A DNA stretch of 64,000 bases from positions 580,617-644,616 of the forward strand of contig NZ_JASXSZ010000003.1 in assembly GCF_030315975.1 (NCBI RefSeq), written 5' to 3'. The translations under genes and the position numbers were made by a program. Below are positions 15,501-24,894 of this stretch, piece by piece. A model generated the notes under the pieces. That model was not told the origin of the DNA and made no database searches. It was given only the letters and a program-made list of their open reading frames with translations. The DNA is from Microbacterium candidum (GTDB lineage: Bacteria > Actinomycetota > Actinomycetes > Actinomycetales > Microbacteriaceae). How positions within the stretch are numbered: position 1 is the first letter of the stretch; each line of letters begins with the position of its first letter.

Positions 15501-15804
15501 CGCTGAATTCCGCCCCTCGGGCAATCACCGAGCTCCACGGAAACGACCGCGGACACTGACCAACCGTCGGATCTCCATCGCCCCCGACCGACGAGCAGAG
15601 ATCGATCTGCATTACCTCGGCAGTGCGCTGCTTCGCCTCGCTCAGGAGGACTACGACGCCGCGCGCCCCGGCCCGGCAACTCGACAGGCGCGGCCGGAAG
15701 GCGCCCACGTCCGCCCACACAAGCCCGCCTCGCGCCCCGAAACCGAGGGGCCGCCGCCCAGTCCCACCGCGCCCCACGGCGGCCCGCACGGGGCGGGTGC
15801 CTAA
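15484..15804 (+). CDS. 106-residue basic protein upstream of the recombinase
   Basis: ATG 15484 lies in the end of the previous gene, with GGAAGGA upstream. The first 60 residues are basic and include RRISIAPDRRAEIDLHYLGS followed by a helix ALLRLAQEDYDAAR; the remaining 45 are Pro/Arg/Gly-rich and probably disordered. This head-helix pattern could be a small DNA-binding or excisionase-like factor, as suits the position directly before the recombinase, but no family is recognisable. The 45 bp to the recombinase start hold only its ribosome site. Confidence 0.45.
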   Translation: MSSTSSAEFRPSGNHRAPRKRPRTLTNRRISIAPDRRAEIDLHYLGSALLRLAQEDYDAARPGPATRQARPEGAHVRPHKPASRPETEGPPPSPTAPHGGPHGAGA

Positions 15805-15849
15805 GCCCAGCACGACGACGAAGACCGCTCAAGAAGTACGGAGGATGCC

Positions 15850-18075
15850 ATGCAGGACGATGACAACCGAGGCGATTTCTACAACAGTGGCCCACCCCCG
15901 GGCGGAGGGCGCGAAAGTGCCCGGAACGCCAACGAAGGACTGGACTTCGGGCCCGAAGAGAGGGTTAATCCGGAGGACCTAACCGGAGGGACCATGCCAA
16001 TGCGCCAACAAAGCCCCCATACCGCGGAGCTGAACGCTCCCGCGAATTCGCTCGATGGCCTCGAGCATCTCTTCGAGTCGCCAACGACGCGCGCCAGCGA
16101 AGACACGCAGGTGGCCGTCGCGCAGGCTGTCGTCTACCTGCGCGTCTCGACGCCGCGCCAACTGCACACCGCCGCTGACATCGACGAGGACGGTAACAGC
16201 ATCGCCACGCAGCGCGTCGAAACGTTGCGGAAGGTTCGAGAGCTCGGCGTGACGGTCGGACGAGAGTTCGTCGAACCCGGACAGTCGGCCCAGACCATCT
16301 CGAAGCGCACCGAATTCAAGAAGCTCCTGCGCTACGTCGACGACCACCCCGAGGTGAAGTACGTCGTGATCTACATGCGATCGCGCGTCTTCCGCAACTT
16401 CACGGACGCCGCCATCACGAAGCGTCAGCTCCTTGAGAAGGGCGTCCGCCTGATCTCAGCGAAAGAGGAGTTCGGCGAGGGATACATGGCAGACGCCATG
16501 GAGGCAATCACCGACATCATGAACGAAGTCCAAGTCCGGATGAACGGCGAGGACGTCAAGGTAAAGATGGCGCACAAGGTGGAGCAGGGTGGCTCAGTTG
16601 GACGAGCCAAGCTCGGCTACCTCAACGTCCGCAAGGACTACGGCGGCCGCCTGGTGAACACGATCGACGTCGACCCACAGCGAGCACCGCTGGTTACCTG
16701 GGCGTTCGAACAGTACGCAACCGGGCGATACTCGATCGCACGACTCCAGCGCCTCCTCGAAGCACAGGGCCTGATGACCCGGCCGTCGCCGAGCAACGCT
16801 GCGAAGACCGTCAGCACCAGCCGGCTCGCGATCATGCTGCGCGATCCGTATTACACCGGAGTCATCCGGTACAAGGGCCAGCTGTATGTCGGACGACACG
16901 AGGCGCTCGTCTCGAAGGAGACGTTCCTGAAAGTGCAGAGCGTGCTCGACATGCGCAAGCGCGATGGAACCCGGGACATCGTCCACTTCCACTATCTGAA
17001 GGGGCTGCTCTTCTGTGGTGAGTGCCGTGATGCTGGCCGCACCAGCCGCCTGCTGTACAGCAAGAACACCGGGCGTGGCGGCACCTACGAGTACCTCATC
17101 TGTGCCGCGCATCAGCGCTGGCTGTGCTCGATGCCCAACATCCGCATAGACCAGATGGAATCGGAGATCGTCTCCGTGGTCGCGGACGAGCGGCTGGCCC
17201 CCGACATCCTCAACGGCATGCGAGAAGCGGTCGCCGCCTCGGTAGCAAACATCCTCGCCCAGGATCGGGACGTGAAGGCTCAGCTCAAGAAGCAACTCAA
17301 CAAGCTCGAAGCTCAAGAAGAGCGCCTCATCGAGCTGGCCGCAACCGGGTCGCTCCCGATGAGCAAGATCCGTGAGCGCATCGAAAAGACCGCCATCGAG
17401 CGGGCAGCAGTCGAGGAGAAGCTCGAGTTCACCACCGACCGTCTCAAGCAAGGTGCCGACGGCGCGCTGGCTTACCTGGAGCTACTGGACGACCCCGGAA
17501 CGCTCTACCAGCAGGCATCGGACACAGTGCGGCGCGAGCTTCTGAGCGCCTACTTCGAGTGTCTCGTCGTCTACGTCACGGAAGACGGGCTCAGGATCAA
17601 GTCAGAGCGTCACATGGCGAACAGGGCACTCCGTGAGGTTCAGGGCCGAATGGAACTGGCTCGTCGCGAGCAGCTGCCAGATACAACAAAAACTCCCCGC
17701 ACGAGTGCGGGGAGTTTGGTTTCAATCAATCCCAAGGTCAGTTCATTTGACCAGGGTTTGAGTAACTACGATGTGGCTGGGGTACCTGGACTCGAACCAA
17801 GAACAACTGAACCAGAATCAGCCGTGTTGCCAATTACACCATACCCCAAGGTATTTCCACCGAAGTGGTGCCGAGGATCGAGTCTACCGGATGCCGGGCG
17901 GGCGGCCAAACCAGGCCACCCGCCCGGGCGCGTCATCCGATGCGCTGCACGAGCGCGCCGAGACGGCGCACGGTCTCGGCCTTGCCGAGAAGCTCCATCG
18001 ATTCGAAGAGCGGCGGCGACACGCGGCGGCCGCTCAGCGCGACCCGCAGCGGGCCGTACGCCACACGCGGCTTGA
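15850..18075 (+). CDS. Large serine recombinase (element integrase), 3' end run-on
   Basis: ATG 15850 has GGAGG 5 bases upstream; ATG 15994 or 16000 behind GGAGGG is equally possible and closer to the conserved domain. Catalytic region [12 protein letters not shown] places the nucleophile Ser at about residue 100; YMRSRVFRN continues the resolvase domain, [10 protein letters not shown] opens the recombinase domain, and FCGEC...C...C (about 388-425) is the zinc ribbon, followed by a coiled coil (about 474-534). Recognisable sequence ends near residue 600. The frame has no stop there: it crosses the terminator at 17690-17717, the antisense of tRNA-Gln (giving [12 protein letters not shown]) and ~140 bp of gltX. 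The last ~130 residues are therefore junction-dependent. Confidence 0.88.
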   Translation: MQDDDNRGDFYNSGPPPGGGRESARNANEGLDFGPEERVNPEDLTGGTMPMRQQSPHTAELNAPANSLDGLEHLFESPTTRASEDTQVAVAQAVVYLRVSTPRQLHTAADIDEDGNSIATQRVETLRKVRELGVTVGREFVEPGQSAQTISKRTEFKKLLRYVDDHPEVKYVVIYMRSRVFRNFTDAAITKRQLLEKGVRLISAKEEFGEGYMADAMEAITDIMNEVQVRMNGEDVKVKMAHKVEQGGSVGRAKLGYLNVRKDYGGRLVNTIDVDPQRAPLVTWAFEQYATGRYSIARLQRLLEAQGLMTRPSPSNAAKTVSTSRLAIMLRDPYYTGVIRYKGQLYVGRHEALVSKETFLKVQSVLDMRKRDGTRDIVHFHYLKGLLFCGECRDAGRTSRLLYSKNTGRGGTYEYLICAAHQRWLCSMPNIRIDQMESEIVSVVADERLAPDILNGMREAVAASVANILAQDRDVKAQLKKQLNKLEAQEERLIELAATGSLPMSKIRERIEKTAIERAAVEEKLEFTTDRLKQGADGALAYLELLDDPGTLYQQASDTVRRELLSAYFECLVVYVTEDGLRIKSERHMANRALREVQGRMELARREQLPDTTKTPRTSAGSLVSINPKVSSFDQGLSNYDVAGVPGLEPRTTEPESAVLPITPYPKVFPPKWCRGSSLPDAGRAAKPGHPPGRVIRCAARARRDGARSRPCREAPSIRRAAATRGGRSARPAAGRTPHAA
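17690..17717 (-). terminator. Rho-independent terminator after tRNA-Gln
   Basis: Perfect 11-bp stem AAACTCCCCGC / GCGGGGAGTTT with loop ACTCGT, followed on the minus strand by TTGTTG (the stem ends TTTTT). It lies 56 bp past the tRNA-Gln 3' end and inside the recombinase frame. It may be the original host terminator, which would put the element junction to its left. Confidence 0.8.
17774..17848 (-). tRNA. tRNA-Gln (anticodon CTG)
   Basis: Minus-strand cloverleaf: acceptor TGGGGTA pairs with TACCCCA, discriminator G, CCA encoded (17776-17774). D-arm TGGTGTAATTGGCAACA, anticodon stem GCTGA/TCAGT with loop TTCTGGT giving CTG, and T-loop GGTTCGAGTCC. Lies 84 bp downstream of gltX. Its 3' end faces the mobile element and is the probable integration target. 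Confidence 0.95.
17894..17927 (-). terminator. GC-rich hairpin between gltX and tRNA-Gln
   Basis: CCGGGCGGG / CCCGCCCGG plus inner GGCC/GGCC with one mismatch and loop AAACCA, starting 6 bp after the gltX stop. No T-run follows, so it may be a pause or processing structure between the mRNA and the tRNA rather than a strong terminator. Confidence 0.5.
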
Positions 18076-19471
18076 GGCCCAGACCGCCCTCCTCGACCGG
18101 AGACACGAGCGCCCCCGCGAGGGCGTCCTGGATCGCCGCGGTCGCGAACTCCGCGTCCGGCACGACCTGCAGCGCGCCGACGGACGCCACGAGCACCTCG
18201 CCCGCGTTCGCCGGCAGGGAGGAAAGCGCATCCCCTTCGTACGCGACCACGTCGGCGAACAGGAAGCCGAGCAGGCCCGGCGCGTCGCCGAGCAGCTGGA
18301 GGCGCTCCTGGATGAGGGGCGCGGCGCGGAACGCCAGGACGAGCTGGTCGTGCGTCGGCTCGGCCTTCTCGGCGCCGAAGACGTCCGCCTCGACGAGGTA
18401 CGGCAGCATCCGCTCGGCGAAGTCCTTCTCGGACAGCATCCGGATGTGGTCGCCGTTGATCGACTCCGCCTTCTTCTGGTCGAAGCGAGCCGGGTTCGGG
18501 TTCACGTTCACGATGTCGAACGCGGCGACGAGCTCGTCGCGCGAGAACACGTCGCGATCGGGGGCGAGGGACCAGCCGAGCAGCGACAGGTAGTTCAGCA
18601 GCCCCTCGTGGATGAACCCGCTCTCGCGCAGGAGGAACAGGTCGGCCTTCGGGTCGCGCTTCGAGAGCTTCTTCGTGCCGGTCTCGCCGAGAACCAGCGG
18701 CATGTGCGCGAAGCGCGGGACGAACGTCGTGACCCCCGCATCCACGAGCGCGCCGTACAGCGCGAGCTGGCGCGCGGTCGACGGCATGAGGTCCTCGCCG
18801 CGGATGACGTGCGTGATGCCCATCAGCGCGTCGTCGACCGGGTTCGTGAACGGATAGAGCGCCACTCCCCCGGCGCGCACGAGTACGAAGTCCGGGAACG
18901 AACCGGCGGGGAACGTCACCTCCCCGCGGATGAGGTCGACGTACGTGATGTCCTCGTCGGGCACGCGCAGGCGCCACGCGGGCTCGCGGCCCTCCGCGCG
19001 GAACGCGGCCCTCTGCTCGTCGGTCAGATCCCGGTCGAAGTTGTCATAGCCGAGCTGCTTGGCGCGGCCGTTCGCCTCGTTGCGCGCGTCGATCTCCTCC
19101 GCGGTCGAGTACGACTCGTAGACGGCGCCCGAGGCGACGAGCTTGTCGAGCACCTCGCGGTAGATGTCGTGGCGCTGCGACTGACGGTACGGGCCGTGCG
19201 GCCCGCCCTTCTCGACGCCCTCGTCCCAGTCGATCTCGAGCCAGGTCAGGGCGTCGACGAGCTGCCGGTAGCTCTCTTCGCTGTCGCGCGCGGCATCCGT
19301 GTCCTCGACGCGGAAGATCATCTTCCCGCCGGTGTGCCGGGCGTACGCCCAGTTGAACAGGGCCGTGCGGACCATGCCGACGTGCGGCAGGCCGGTGGGC
19401 GACGGGCAGAACCGCACGCGCACATCGGCGCCGGTCGCGGTCGTGGTACGGGGATCGGGTGCAGAAGCCAT
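17933..19471 (-). CDS. gltX: Glutamyl-tRNA synthetase
   Basis: 512 residues from ATG 19471 (MASAPD); an in-frame ATG at 19480 adds three residues and neither has a clear ribosome site. [20 protein letters not shown] is the HIGH-region of class I Glu[15 protein letters not shown] follows, and [13 protein letters not shown] is the KMSKS loop. The C-terminal anticodon-binding part is full length. It charges tRNA-Glu and, in actinobacteria lacking GlnRS, also tRNA-Gln for transamidation, which suits its position before tRNA-Gln. The recombinase frame invades its 3' end in antisense but leaves it intact. Confidence 0.95.
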   Translation of the reverse strand: MASAPDPRTTTATGADVRVRFCPSPTGLPHVGMVRTALFNWAYARHTGGKMIFRVEDTDAARDSEESYRQLVDALTWLEIDWDEGVEKGGPHGPYRQSQRHDIYREVLDKLVASGAVYESYSTAEEIDARNEANGRAKQLGYDNFDRDLTDEQRAAFRAEGREPAWRLRVPDEDITYVDLIRGEVTFPAGSFPDFVLVRAGGVALYPFTNPVDDALMGITHVIRGEDLMPSTARQLALYGALVDAGVTTFVPRFAHMPLVLGETGTKKLSKRDPKADLFLLRESGFIHEGLLNYLSLLGWSLAPDRDVFSRDELVAAFDIVNVNPNPARFDQKKAESINGDHIRMLSEKDFAERMLPYLVEADVFGAEKAEPTHDQLVLAFRAAPLIQERLQLLGDAPGLLGFLFADVVAYEGDALSSLPANAGEVLVASVGALQVVPDAEFATAAIQDALAGALVSPVEEGGLGLKPRVAYGPLRVALSGRRVSPPLFESMELLGKAETVRRLGALVQRIG

Positions 19472-19488
19472 CCCGACCATTTTGCCAG

Positions 19489-20436
19489 CTAAACCGCCGC
19501 CGACTGGGCCGCCTTCAAAGCCCTCTCGAGCGCGGCGAGGGTCGTCCGCACCGACGGCACGCGGTCTGCACCTTGAGCTGTGACGACGTGCAGCGTGCGC
19601 TCGTCGCCGGGCGGGAGCGGTCGCGTCACGATCCCCGGCATCGGCGGGAAGGACGCCACCGCCAGGGCGGGCAGCGTTGCGACGCCGATCCCCTGCGCGA
19701 CGAGACCCTCGACGGCGGCGACGTTGTCGGTCTCGAAGGTGATGCGAGGCTCGAACCCGGCACGGTCGCACACCTCGAGGAGGTGGCCGCGACAGCGCGG
19801 GCATCCGGCGATCCAGTCCTCGTTTGAGAGGGTGGAGAGGTCGACGCTGCCGCCGTCCGCCGCGGAGTGGCCGGTGGGCAGGACGGCGAGGAAGGCATCG
19901 CGTCCGATCGTGTGGACGGACAGCCCGCGGGCGCTGAGGCGATGCGGGTCGTCGCGGTCGCCGGGGTAGCTGAACGTCAGCGCGATGTCGACACGGTCAT
20001 CCCGGACGGCTTCGACGGCCTCCGGCGGCTCCGCCTCGACGTAGGTGACCGTGATCCCGGGGTGATGCTCGGCGAGGTCGGCGAGCAGACGCGGGACGAG
20101 CGTCGGCGATGCCGAAGGGAAGCCGGCCATCCGCACGCGTCCCGACCGCAGCCCGCGGAGCTCCGCGAGTTCACCGGCCGCCGCATCCAGCGCCGTCGTC
20201 ACGGCGGGAGCGTGGCGGGCGAGCACACGCCCCGCCTCCGTCAGTCGCACCTTCCGACCAGCACGCTCGATGACGGGCACGCCGAGACGCTGCTCGAGGC
20301 GGCGCATCTGCTGGCTGAGGGCCGGCTGGCTGTAGCCGAGCGCTTCGGCGGCCGCCGTGAGCGACCCTTCATCCGCGATCGCCTTGACGACGCGGAGCGT
20401 GTGCACGTCGAAGTCGAGCTCCTCGAGATCCGTCAT
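19489..20436 (-). CDS. LysR-family transcriptional regulator
   Basis: 315 residues from ATG 20436. The N-terminal winged helix-turn-helix is [20 protein letters not shown] with [20 protein letters not shown]; the effector domain has [19 protein letters not shown] and a CPRCRGHL Cys pair unusual enough to suggest a redox or metal influence. It is divergent from a class V aminotransferase gene with 81 bp between, which contains a palindromic T-N11-A box, so it most likely controls that gene and itself. Stop lies 17 bp before gltX. Inducer unknown. Confidence 0.88.
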   Translation of the reverse strand: MTDLEELDFDVHTLRVVKAIADEGSLTAAAEALGYSQPALSQQMRRLEQRLGVPVIERAGRKVRLTEAGRVLARHAPAVTTALDAAAGELAELRGLRSGRVRMAGFPSASPTLVPRLLADLAEHHPGITVTYVEAEPPEAVEAVRDDRVDIALTFSYPGDRDDPHRLSARGLSVHTIGRDAFLAVLPTGHSAADGGSVDLSTLSNEDWIAGCPRCRGHLLEVCDRAGFEPRITFETDNVAAVEGLVAQGIGVATLPALAVASFPPMPGIVTRPLPPGDERTLHVVTAQGADRVPSVRTTLAALERALKAAQSAAV

Positions 20437-20445
20437 GCCATGATC

Positions 20446-20460
20446 ATAACCCTGGTTTAT
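20446..20460. promoter_or_regulatory. LysR-type T-N11-A box
   Basis: ATAACCCTGGTTTAT is a near-perfect 15-bp palindrome (six of seven pairs) with the T-N11-A spacing of LysR sites. It lies 10 bp upstream of the lysR start and 58 bp upstream of the aminotransferase. Two copies of ATGATCAT flank it. Confidence 0.6.
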
Positions 20461-20517
20461 GAATGTCATGATCATCATGCCGTAGACGAATTACTCGGCG
20501 TGCCGCAGTCTGGATGC

Positions 20518-21588
20518 ATGACACCCGTGACGCTTTCGCACGCAGACGCTCCGGCCATCGCCGATGCGTTCGTCGGCGGTGCCGGGTATCTGTCGGCCTG
20601 TACGACCGGTCTTCCCCCGCAGATCGCGCGCGACGCGATCATCGCCGATGTTCTCGCCGCCGCCTCCGGGCGGCCGGATCCGATCGCGTATTCGGCTGCT
20701 GCGGAACGCTCCCGTGCGCACTTCGCGCGGCTGGTCTCCGTTTCGCTGGACCGCGTCGCCATCGGTTCACAGACCTCGGTGCTCGCGGCGCTCGTCGCCA
20801 CGGCCGTGCCCGACGGTGCCGAGGTGCTGTGCACCGAGGGCGACTTCTCCTCGATCCTGCTGCCGTTCGTCCACGCCGGCCGCGACATCACCGTCCGCGT
20901 CGCGCCCGTTCACGAGCTCACGACTGCCATCACCGCCGACACCGCGCTCGTGGCGTTCTCCGTCGTACAGTCGGCGACGGGAGAGGTCGCGGACGTCGAC
21001 GGGATCGTGGATGCGGCGGCCCGCGCGGGTGCGCTGACCCTGTGCGACGCGACCCAGGCGGTCGGGTGGCTCCCGGTGGACGCATCCCGCTTCGACGCCG
21101 TCGTGTGCCACGCCTACAAGTGGCTGTGCTCGCCCCGGGGCGTCGCATTCCTCACTCTGTCGCCCCGGCTGCAGGACGCCGTGCGGCCCGTCTTCGCCGG
21201 CTGGTACGCGGGCGACGACCCGTGGAGCTCCTGCTACGGCCATGAGGTCGAGCTCGCGCACGACGCCCGCCGATTCGACGTATCGCCCGCGTGGCAGGCG
21301 TTCGTCGGCGCCGAGCCCGCACTCGCCCTGTTCGCGCAGGCCGACCCGCGCGAGCTGTATGCCTACACGACGGGGCTCGCCGCGGCCTTCCGCGACCGCT
21401 GCGGGATTCCGCAGCCGGAGCGCCCGTCCGCGATCGTGACGTGGCCCGACGAGACGGGGTGCGACCTCGCGCGGCTGAGCGCCGCCGGCATAACGGCATC
21501 CGGCCGGGCCGGGCGGGCCCGTCTCGCGTTCCACGTCTTCAACGACCCGAGCGACGTCCGCCTCGCGGCGGCCGTGCTCGGCTTCTGA
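20518..21588 (+). CDS. Class V (cysteine desulfurase-like) aminotransferase
   Basis: 356 residues from ATG 20518. Fold-type I PLP enzyme: the cofactor Lys is in VCHAYKWLCSPRGVAF (about residue 201), with LCDATQAVGWLPVD carrying the Asp/Gln that contact PLP, and GSQTSVLAALVAT as the phosphate-binding helix. No conserved active-site Cys of true desulfurases is evident, so an aminotransferase or lyase on a small amine is more likely. Controlled by the divergent LysR protein (inference). It ends 6 bp before the convergent MFS gene. Substrate unknown. Confidence 0.8.
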   Translation: MTPVTLSHADAPAIADAFVGGAGYLSACTTGLPPQIARDAIIADVLAAASGRPDPIAYSAAAERSRAHFARLVSVSLDRVAIGSQTSVLAALVATAVPDGAEVLCTEGDFSSILLPFVHAGRDITVRVAPVHELTTAITADTALVAFSVVQSATGEVADVDGIVDAAARAGALTLCDATQAVGWLPVDASRFDAVVCHAYKWLCSPRGVAFLTLSPRLQDAVRPVFAGWYAGDDPWSSCYGHEVELAHDARRFDVSPAWQAFVGAEPALALFAQADPRELYAYTTGLAAAFRDRCGIPQPERPSAIVTWPDETGCDLARLSAAGITASGRAGRARLAFHVFNDPSDVRLAAAVLGF

Positions 21589-21594
21589 CGCCTC

Positions 21595-22851
21595 TCAGGC
21601 CGCTGCCGACGCGGTGCGCCGGCCGAGGGGCGAGAGAGCGATGACGGCGGCGACGACCACGAGCGCGCACAGCGCGAGGCCGCCGTATCCGATCCAGCCG
21701 AGGATGGCACCGGCCAGCGCCGCGCCCGCGGCCGCGCTGAACGCCATGATCGAGTCGCTGCGGCCCTGGCGACGCGGGCGCAGCGAGGTCACCGTCGCCT
21801 CGGTCAGCAGCGCGGCTCCCGAGACGGTCGCCGCGCTCCAGCCGAGGCCGAGGAGGATGAGCGCGAGCATGACCCCGCCCTCGCTTCCCGACAGAGTGGC
21901 CGCGACCACGAGGGCCGCGACGAGCAGCCCCTGGCCGAGGAGGATCACGCGCACCCGGCCCCAGCGGTCGGCGAGGATGCCGAAGACCGGCGACAGCCCG
22001 TACATCCCGAGGACGTGCATCGCGATCGTGACCCCCACGACCGCCGTGACGGTCTCGGGCGACGCCATATGCGCGAGGTGGACCGGCGTCATCGCCATCA
22101 CCGACGCCATGACGACGTGGGAGCCCGCGACGGCGAAGATCGCGTAGCGCGCGACGACGGGTCGGTCGACCTCGACGATGTGCTCCACCCGCGCCTCGCC
22201 GCTCGCCGCGAGCCGCTGCGCGGTCAGCAGCGGATCCGGATGCAGCGCCACCAGGTAGAGGACGAGTGCGCCGAGCTGCGCGACGGAGGAGAAGAGATAC
22301 GACCCGGTCAGATGCGGCATCCCGACCGCGCGTCCGACAGCCTCGCCGACCGGGACCAGGAGCGGCCCTGCCACTCCCCCGATCGTGGTCGCCCACACGA
22401 CGATCGACAGGTCGCGTCCGCGCCGCTCGGTGGAGGCGAGGTCGGTCGCGGCGAACCGCGACTGCAGATTGCCGGCGTTGCCCGCGCCGATCATCAGCAC
22501 GCCGATGAGGAGCACCGGGAACGAGCGCGCTGCGGCAGCCGCCACGACGACGACGATGCCGAGCAGAGCCAGCAGGTTCCCGAGGCTGAGGGAGAACAGC
22601 CGACCCCGGCGCGCCGCCAGGCGGGCGAGCGGGATGGCGGCGATCGCGGCGCCGAGGGTCACGGTCGCCGTCGCGAGGCCCGAGAGTGCGTCTTGGCCGG
22701 AGATGTCCGCCGCCAGGAGGGCGCCGAGCGACACCGTGGCGCCGAACGCGACGCTTCCGAGCACCTGACCGGTCGCAAGCGTCGCGACGGTGCGGCGCTG
22801 GATGCGTGCGACCTCCGCGACGCCGAGCGACGCTGTCAGGGTGTCAGGCAT
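21595..22851 (-). CDS. Major facilitator superfamily transporter
   Basis: 418 residues from ATG 22851, overlapping the upstream FAH-family stop by 8 bp. Twelve hydrophobic segments, with the MFS loop signature in the second half (FGILADRWGRVRVILLGQ) and GNAGNLQSRFAATDLASTER in the central loop. Charged loops are Arg-rich inside. Likely a proton-coupled exporter or uptake system of a small organic molecule; co-transcription with a FAH-family enzyme hints at an acylpyruvate-type substrate, but this is positional only. Confidence 0.85.
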   Translation of the reverse strand: MPDTLTASLGVAEVARIQRRTVATLATGQVLGSVAFGATVSLGALLAADISGQDALSGLATATVTLGAAIAAIPLARLAARRGRLFSLSLGNLLALLGIVVVVAAAAARSFPVLLIGVLMIGAGNAGNLQSRFAATDLASTERRGRDLSIVVWATTIGGVAGPLLVPVGEAVGRAVGMPHLTGSYLFSSVAQLGALVLYLVALHPDPLLTAQRLAASGEARVEHIVEVDRPVVARYAIFAVAGSHVVMASVMAMTPVHLAHMASPETVTAVVGVTIAMHVLGMYGLSPVFGILADRWGRVRVILLGQGLLVAALVVAATLSGSEGGVMLALILLGLGWSAATVSGAALLTEATVTSLRPRRQGRSDSIMAFSAAAGAALAGAILGWIGYGGLALCALVVVAAVIALSPLGRRTASAAA

Positions 22852-23608
22852 CCCGCACCGGGTTCCGGAGGATCCCGAGGCCGGTGATCTCGACCTCGAC
22901 GACATCGCCCGCGACGAACGGGCCCACCCCTGCCGGAGTGCCCGTGAGGATGACGTCTCCCGGCAGCAGCGTGAACGCGGCGCAGGCGTAGGCGATGACG
23001 TCGGCGACGCTGTGCACCATGTCGGTGAGCGGCGCCTGCTGCCGCACCTCGCCGTTGACGCGGGTCGTCAGTGTCTTGCCGGCGACGTCGTAGTCCGTCT
23101 CGATCGCCGGGCCGAGCGGGCAGAAGGTGTCGAAGCCCTTCGCCCGGGCCCACTGGCCGTCGCTGCGCTGCAGGTCGCGTGCGGTCGCGTCGTTCGCGAT
23201 CGTGTAGCCGAAGACGTACTCGAGAGCACGGTCGGCGGGCACGTTCTTCGCGATGCGGCCGATCACGACGGCGAGCTCGCCCTCGAAGTCGGTCTGCTGC
23301 GACTGCACCGGGCGCACGATCGTGTCGCCGGGCCCGATCACCGACGTGTTCGGCTTGAAGAACAGGAGTGGCTCAGCAGGAGCCTCGTTGCCGAACTCGG
23401 CCGCGTGGTCTCGATAGTTGCGGCCGACGGCCACGATCTTCGACCGCGGGATGACGGGCGCCAGCAGCGCCGCGTCCGCGAGCGGCACGCGCTCCCCCGT
23501 CGTGTCGTAACCGGCGAACATCGGGTCGCCCGCGAGGACGACGAGCTCGTCGTCGTCGACGATGCCGAAGCGGATGGAGTCCTGGTGGCTGAAGCGCGCG
23601 ATCCTCAC
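22844..23608 (-). CDS. Fumarylacetoacetate hydrolase family protein
   Basis: 254 residues, GTG start. The C-terminal FAH fold is complete: KIVAVGRNYRDHAAEFG (conserved entry), FFKPNTSVIGPGD, metal ligands in DFEGELAVVIGR (E, E) and the later Asp in ANDATARDLQ, and VILTGTPAGVGPF. Members hydrolyse acylpyruvates or decarboxylate oxaloacetate with Mg2+. The short form without the N-terminal FAH domain is of the FAHD1/YcgM type. First gene of a two-gene unit with an MFS transporter. Confidence 0.88.
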   Translation of the reverse strand: MRIARFSHQDSIRFGIVDDDELVVLAGDPMFAGYDTTGERVPLADAALLAPVIPRSKIVAVGRNYRDHAAEFGNEAPAEPLLFFKPNTSVIGPGDTIVRPVQSQQTDFEGELAVVIGRIAKNVPADRALEYVFGYTIANDATARDLQRSDGQWARAKGFDTFCPLGPAIETDYDVAGKTLTTRVNGEVRQQAPLTDMVHSVADVIAYACAAFTLLPGDVILTGTPAGVGPFVAGDVVEVEITGLGILRNPVRDA

Positions 23609-23684
23609 CGCTCAAGCCTAGTCAGCCAGGCCGAAGCAGGGGGTTCCGGCCGAGGCGAGGGCCGGTTCCCCCGGGTCGCGCCAC

Positions 23685-23716
23685 GAACCCCCTGCCTCGA
23701 GCGAGACAGGGGGTTC
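23685..23716 (-). terminator. ilvE terminator, built from a repeated decamer
   Basis: GAACCCCCTG (23685-23694) pairs perfectly with CAGGGGGTTC (23707-23716), loop of 12. A third copy, CAGGGGGTTC at 23637-23646, can pair with the same arm, giving an alternative, longer hairpin. It lies 15 bp after the ilvE stop. Confidence 0.75.
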
Positions 23717-23730
23717 GGTGCAGATGCGGG

Positions 23731-24843
23731 TCAGGCGTCGAGGCGCAGCATCCACCCGTGCCGGTCTTCGACGCGGCCGTACTGGATTCCGGTGAGCTCG
23801 TCGCGCAGCGACATCGCCAGCTCGGTCGCCTCGGGCCCGTCGTGGACGATCTCGAAGTCGTCCGACTTGAGGCGGCCGATCGGCACGAGCACCGCCGCGG
23901 TGCCGCACGCGAATGCGCCCACGATCTCGCCGGATGCGGCGCCCTCGCGCCACTCGTCGATCGTCACCTTGCGCTGCTCGACCGTGAGGCCGCGGTCCTT
24001 CGCCAGCTGGAGGATCGAGGCGACCGTGACGCCCTCGAGGATCGAGTCGGATGCCGGCGTGATGAGACGGCCGTCGCGGGTGACGAGCACGACATTCATC
24101 CCGCCGAGCTCCTCGAGGTAGGGACCGTCGAGGAAGAGCACCTGCTGGCAGCCCTTCTCATACGCCTCGGCCTGCGGGAGCAGGCTCGATGCGTAATTGC
24201 CGCCGGTCTTCGCGGCACCCGTGCCGCCCTTGCCGGCGCGCGCGTAGTTCGTGGAGAGCCAGATGTCCACCGGCGCGATGCCGGTCGGGAAGTAGGGGCC
24301 CGCCGGGCTCGCGATGACGTAGAACGCCACCTTCTTGGCCGCCCGGACGCCGAGGAACGCCTCCTTGGCGAACATGAAGGGCCGCAGGTACAGGCTCTCC
24401 TCGTCTTTCTTCGTCACCCAGTCGCCGTCGACCGCGATGAGCTGCTTGAGCGACTCGATGAAGTACTCGGTCGGCAGTTCGGGCAGCGCGAGGCGCCGTG
24501 CCGACCGCTGCAGACGCGCGGCATTGCGGTCGGGGCGGAAGGTCCAGATCGAGCCGTCGGCGTGACGGTACGCCTTCAGACCCTCGAAGATCTCCTGCGA
24601 ATAGTGCAGGACGGCCGCTGCGGGGTCGAGCGCGATCGGCCCGTAGGGCTCTACCTGGGGACGGTGCCATCCGCCCTTCTCCGACCAGCAGAGGTCGACC
24701 ATGTGGTCGGTGAAGTGGATGCCGAAGCCGGGCGCCGCGAGGATCTCCTCGCGCTCGGCTTCCGAGGTGGGGTCGTCGTTGCGCGTGACCCGCCAGATGA
24801 GACCTGCGGCGGAGGGTGCCTGGAGGTTGAGGTCGATGGCCAT
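23731..24843 (-). CDS. ilvE: Branched-chain amino acid aminotransferase
   Basis: 370 residues, the long actinobacterial/eukaryotic form. Fold-type IV PLP enzyme: Lys in GGTGAAKTGGNYASSLLPQ, EELGGMNVVLV and IVGAFACGTAAVLVPIG are the conserved cofactor and substrate-loop segments. It makes Val, Leu and Ile from the keto acids produced by ilvD and leuB, both present in this window. leuB lies 51 bp upstream on the same strand, so the two may be co-transcribed. Confidence 0.95.
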   Translation of the reverse strand: MAIDLNLQAPSAAGLIWRVTRNDDPTSEAEREEILAAPGFGIHFTDHMVDLCWSEKGGWHRPQVEPYGPIALDPAAAVLHYSQEIFEGLKAYRHADGSIWTFRPDRNAARLQRSARRLALPELPTEYFIESLKQLIAVDGDWVTKKDEESLYLRPFMFAKEAFLGVRAAKKVAFYVIASPAGPYFPTGIAPVDIWLSTNYARAGKGGTGAAKTGGNYASSLLPQAEAYEKGCQQVLFLDGPYLEELGGMNVVLVTRDGRLITPASDSILEGVTVASILQLAKDRGLTVEQRKVTIDEWREGAASGEIVGAFACGTAAVLVPIGRLKSDDFEIVHDGPEATELAMSLRDELTGIQYGRVEDRHGWMLRLDA

Positions 24844-24894
24844 GTCGTGTCCTGTCGATCGGATGCTGCGGCGTCGTGTGCCGTCGCCCCCAGG

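Larger units (their letters stand above)
1..17773. mobile_element. Right-hand part of an integrated mobile element next to tRNA-Gln
   Basis: Seen: a large serine recombinase gene abuts the 3' end of tRNA-Gln, preceded by a TraG/VirD4-type coupling protein, a Replic_Relax protein, many overlapping small genes and accessory genes. Codon and base composition is patchy, with the pilin genes visibly less G+C-rich than the housekeeping genes beyond 17774. Known: actinobacterial integrative elements often pair a VirD4-like protein with Replic_Relax genes. Inferred: one element whose right boundary lies near 17690-17773. The left end, a relaxase and the second attachment repeat are not in the window, so self-transfer cannot be judged and the exact junction is unknown. 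Confidence 0.75.
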
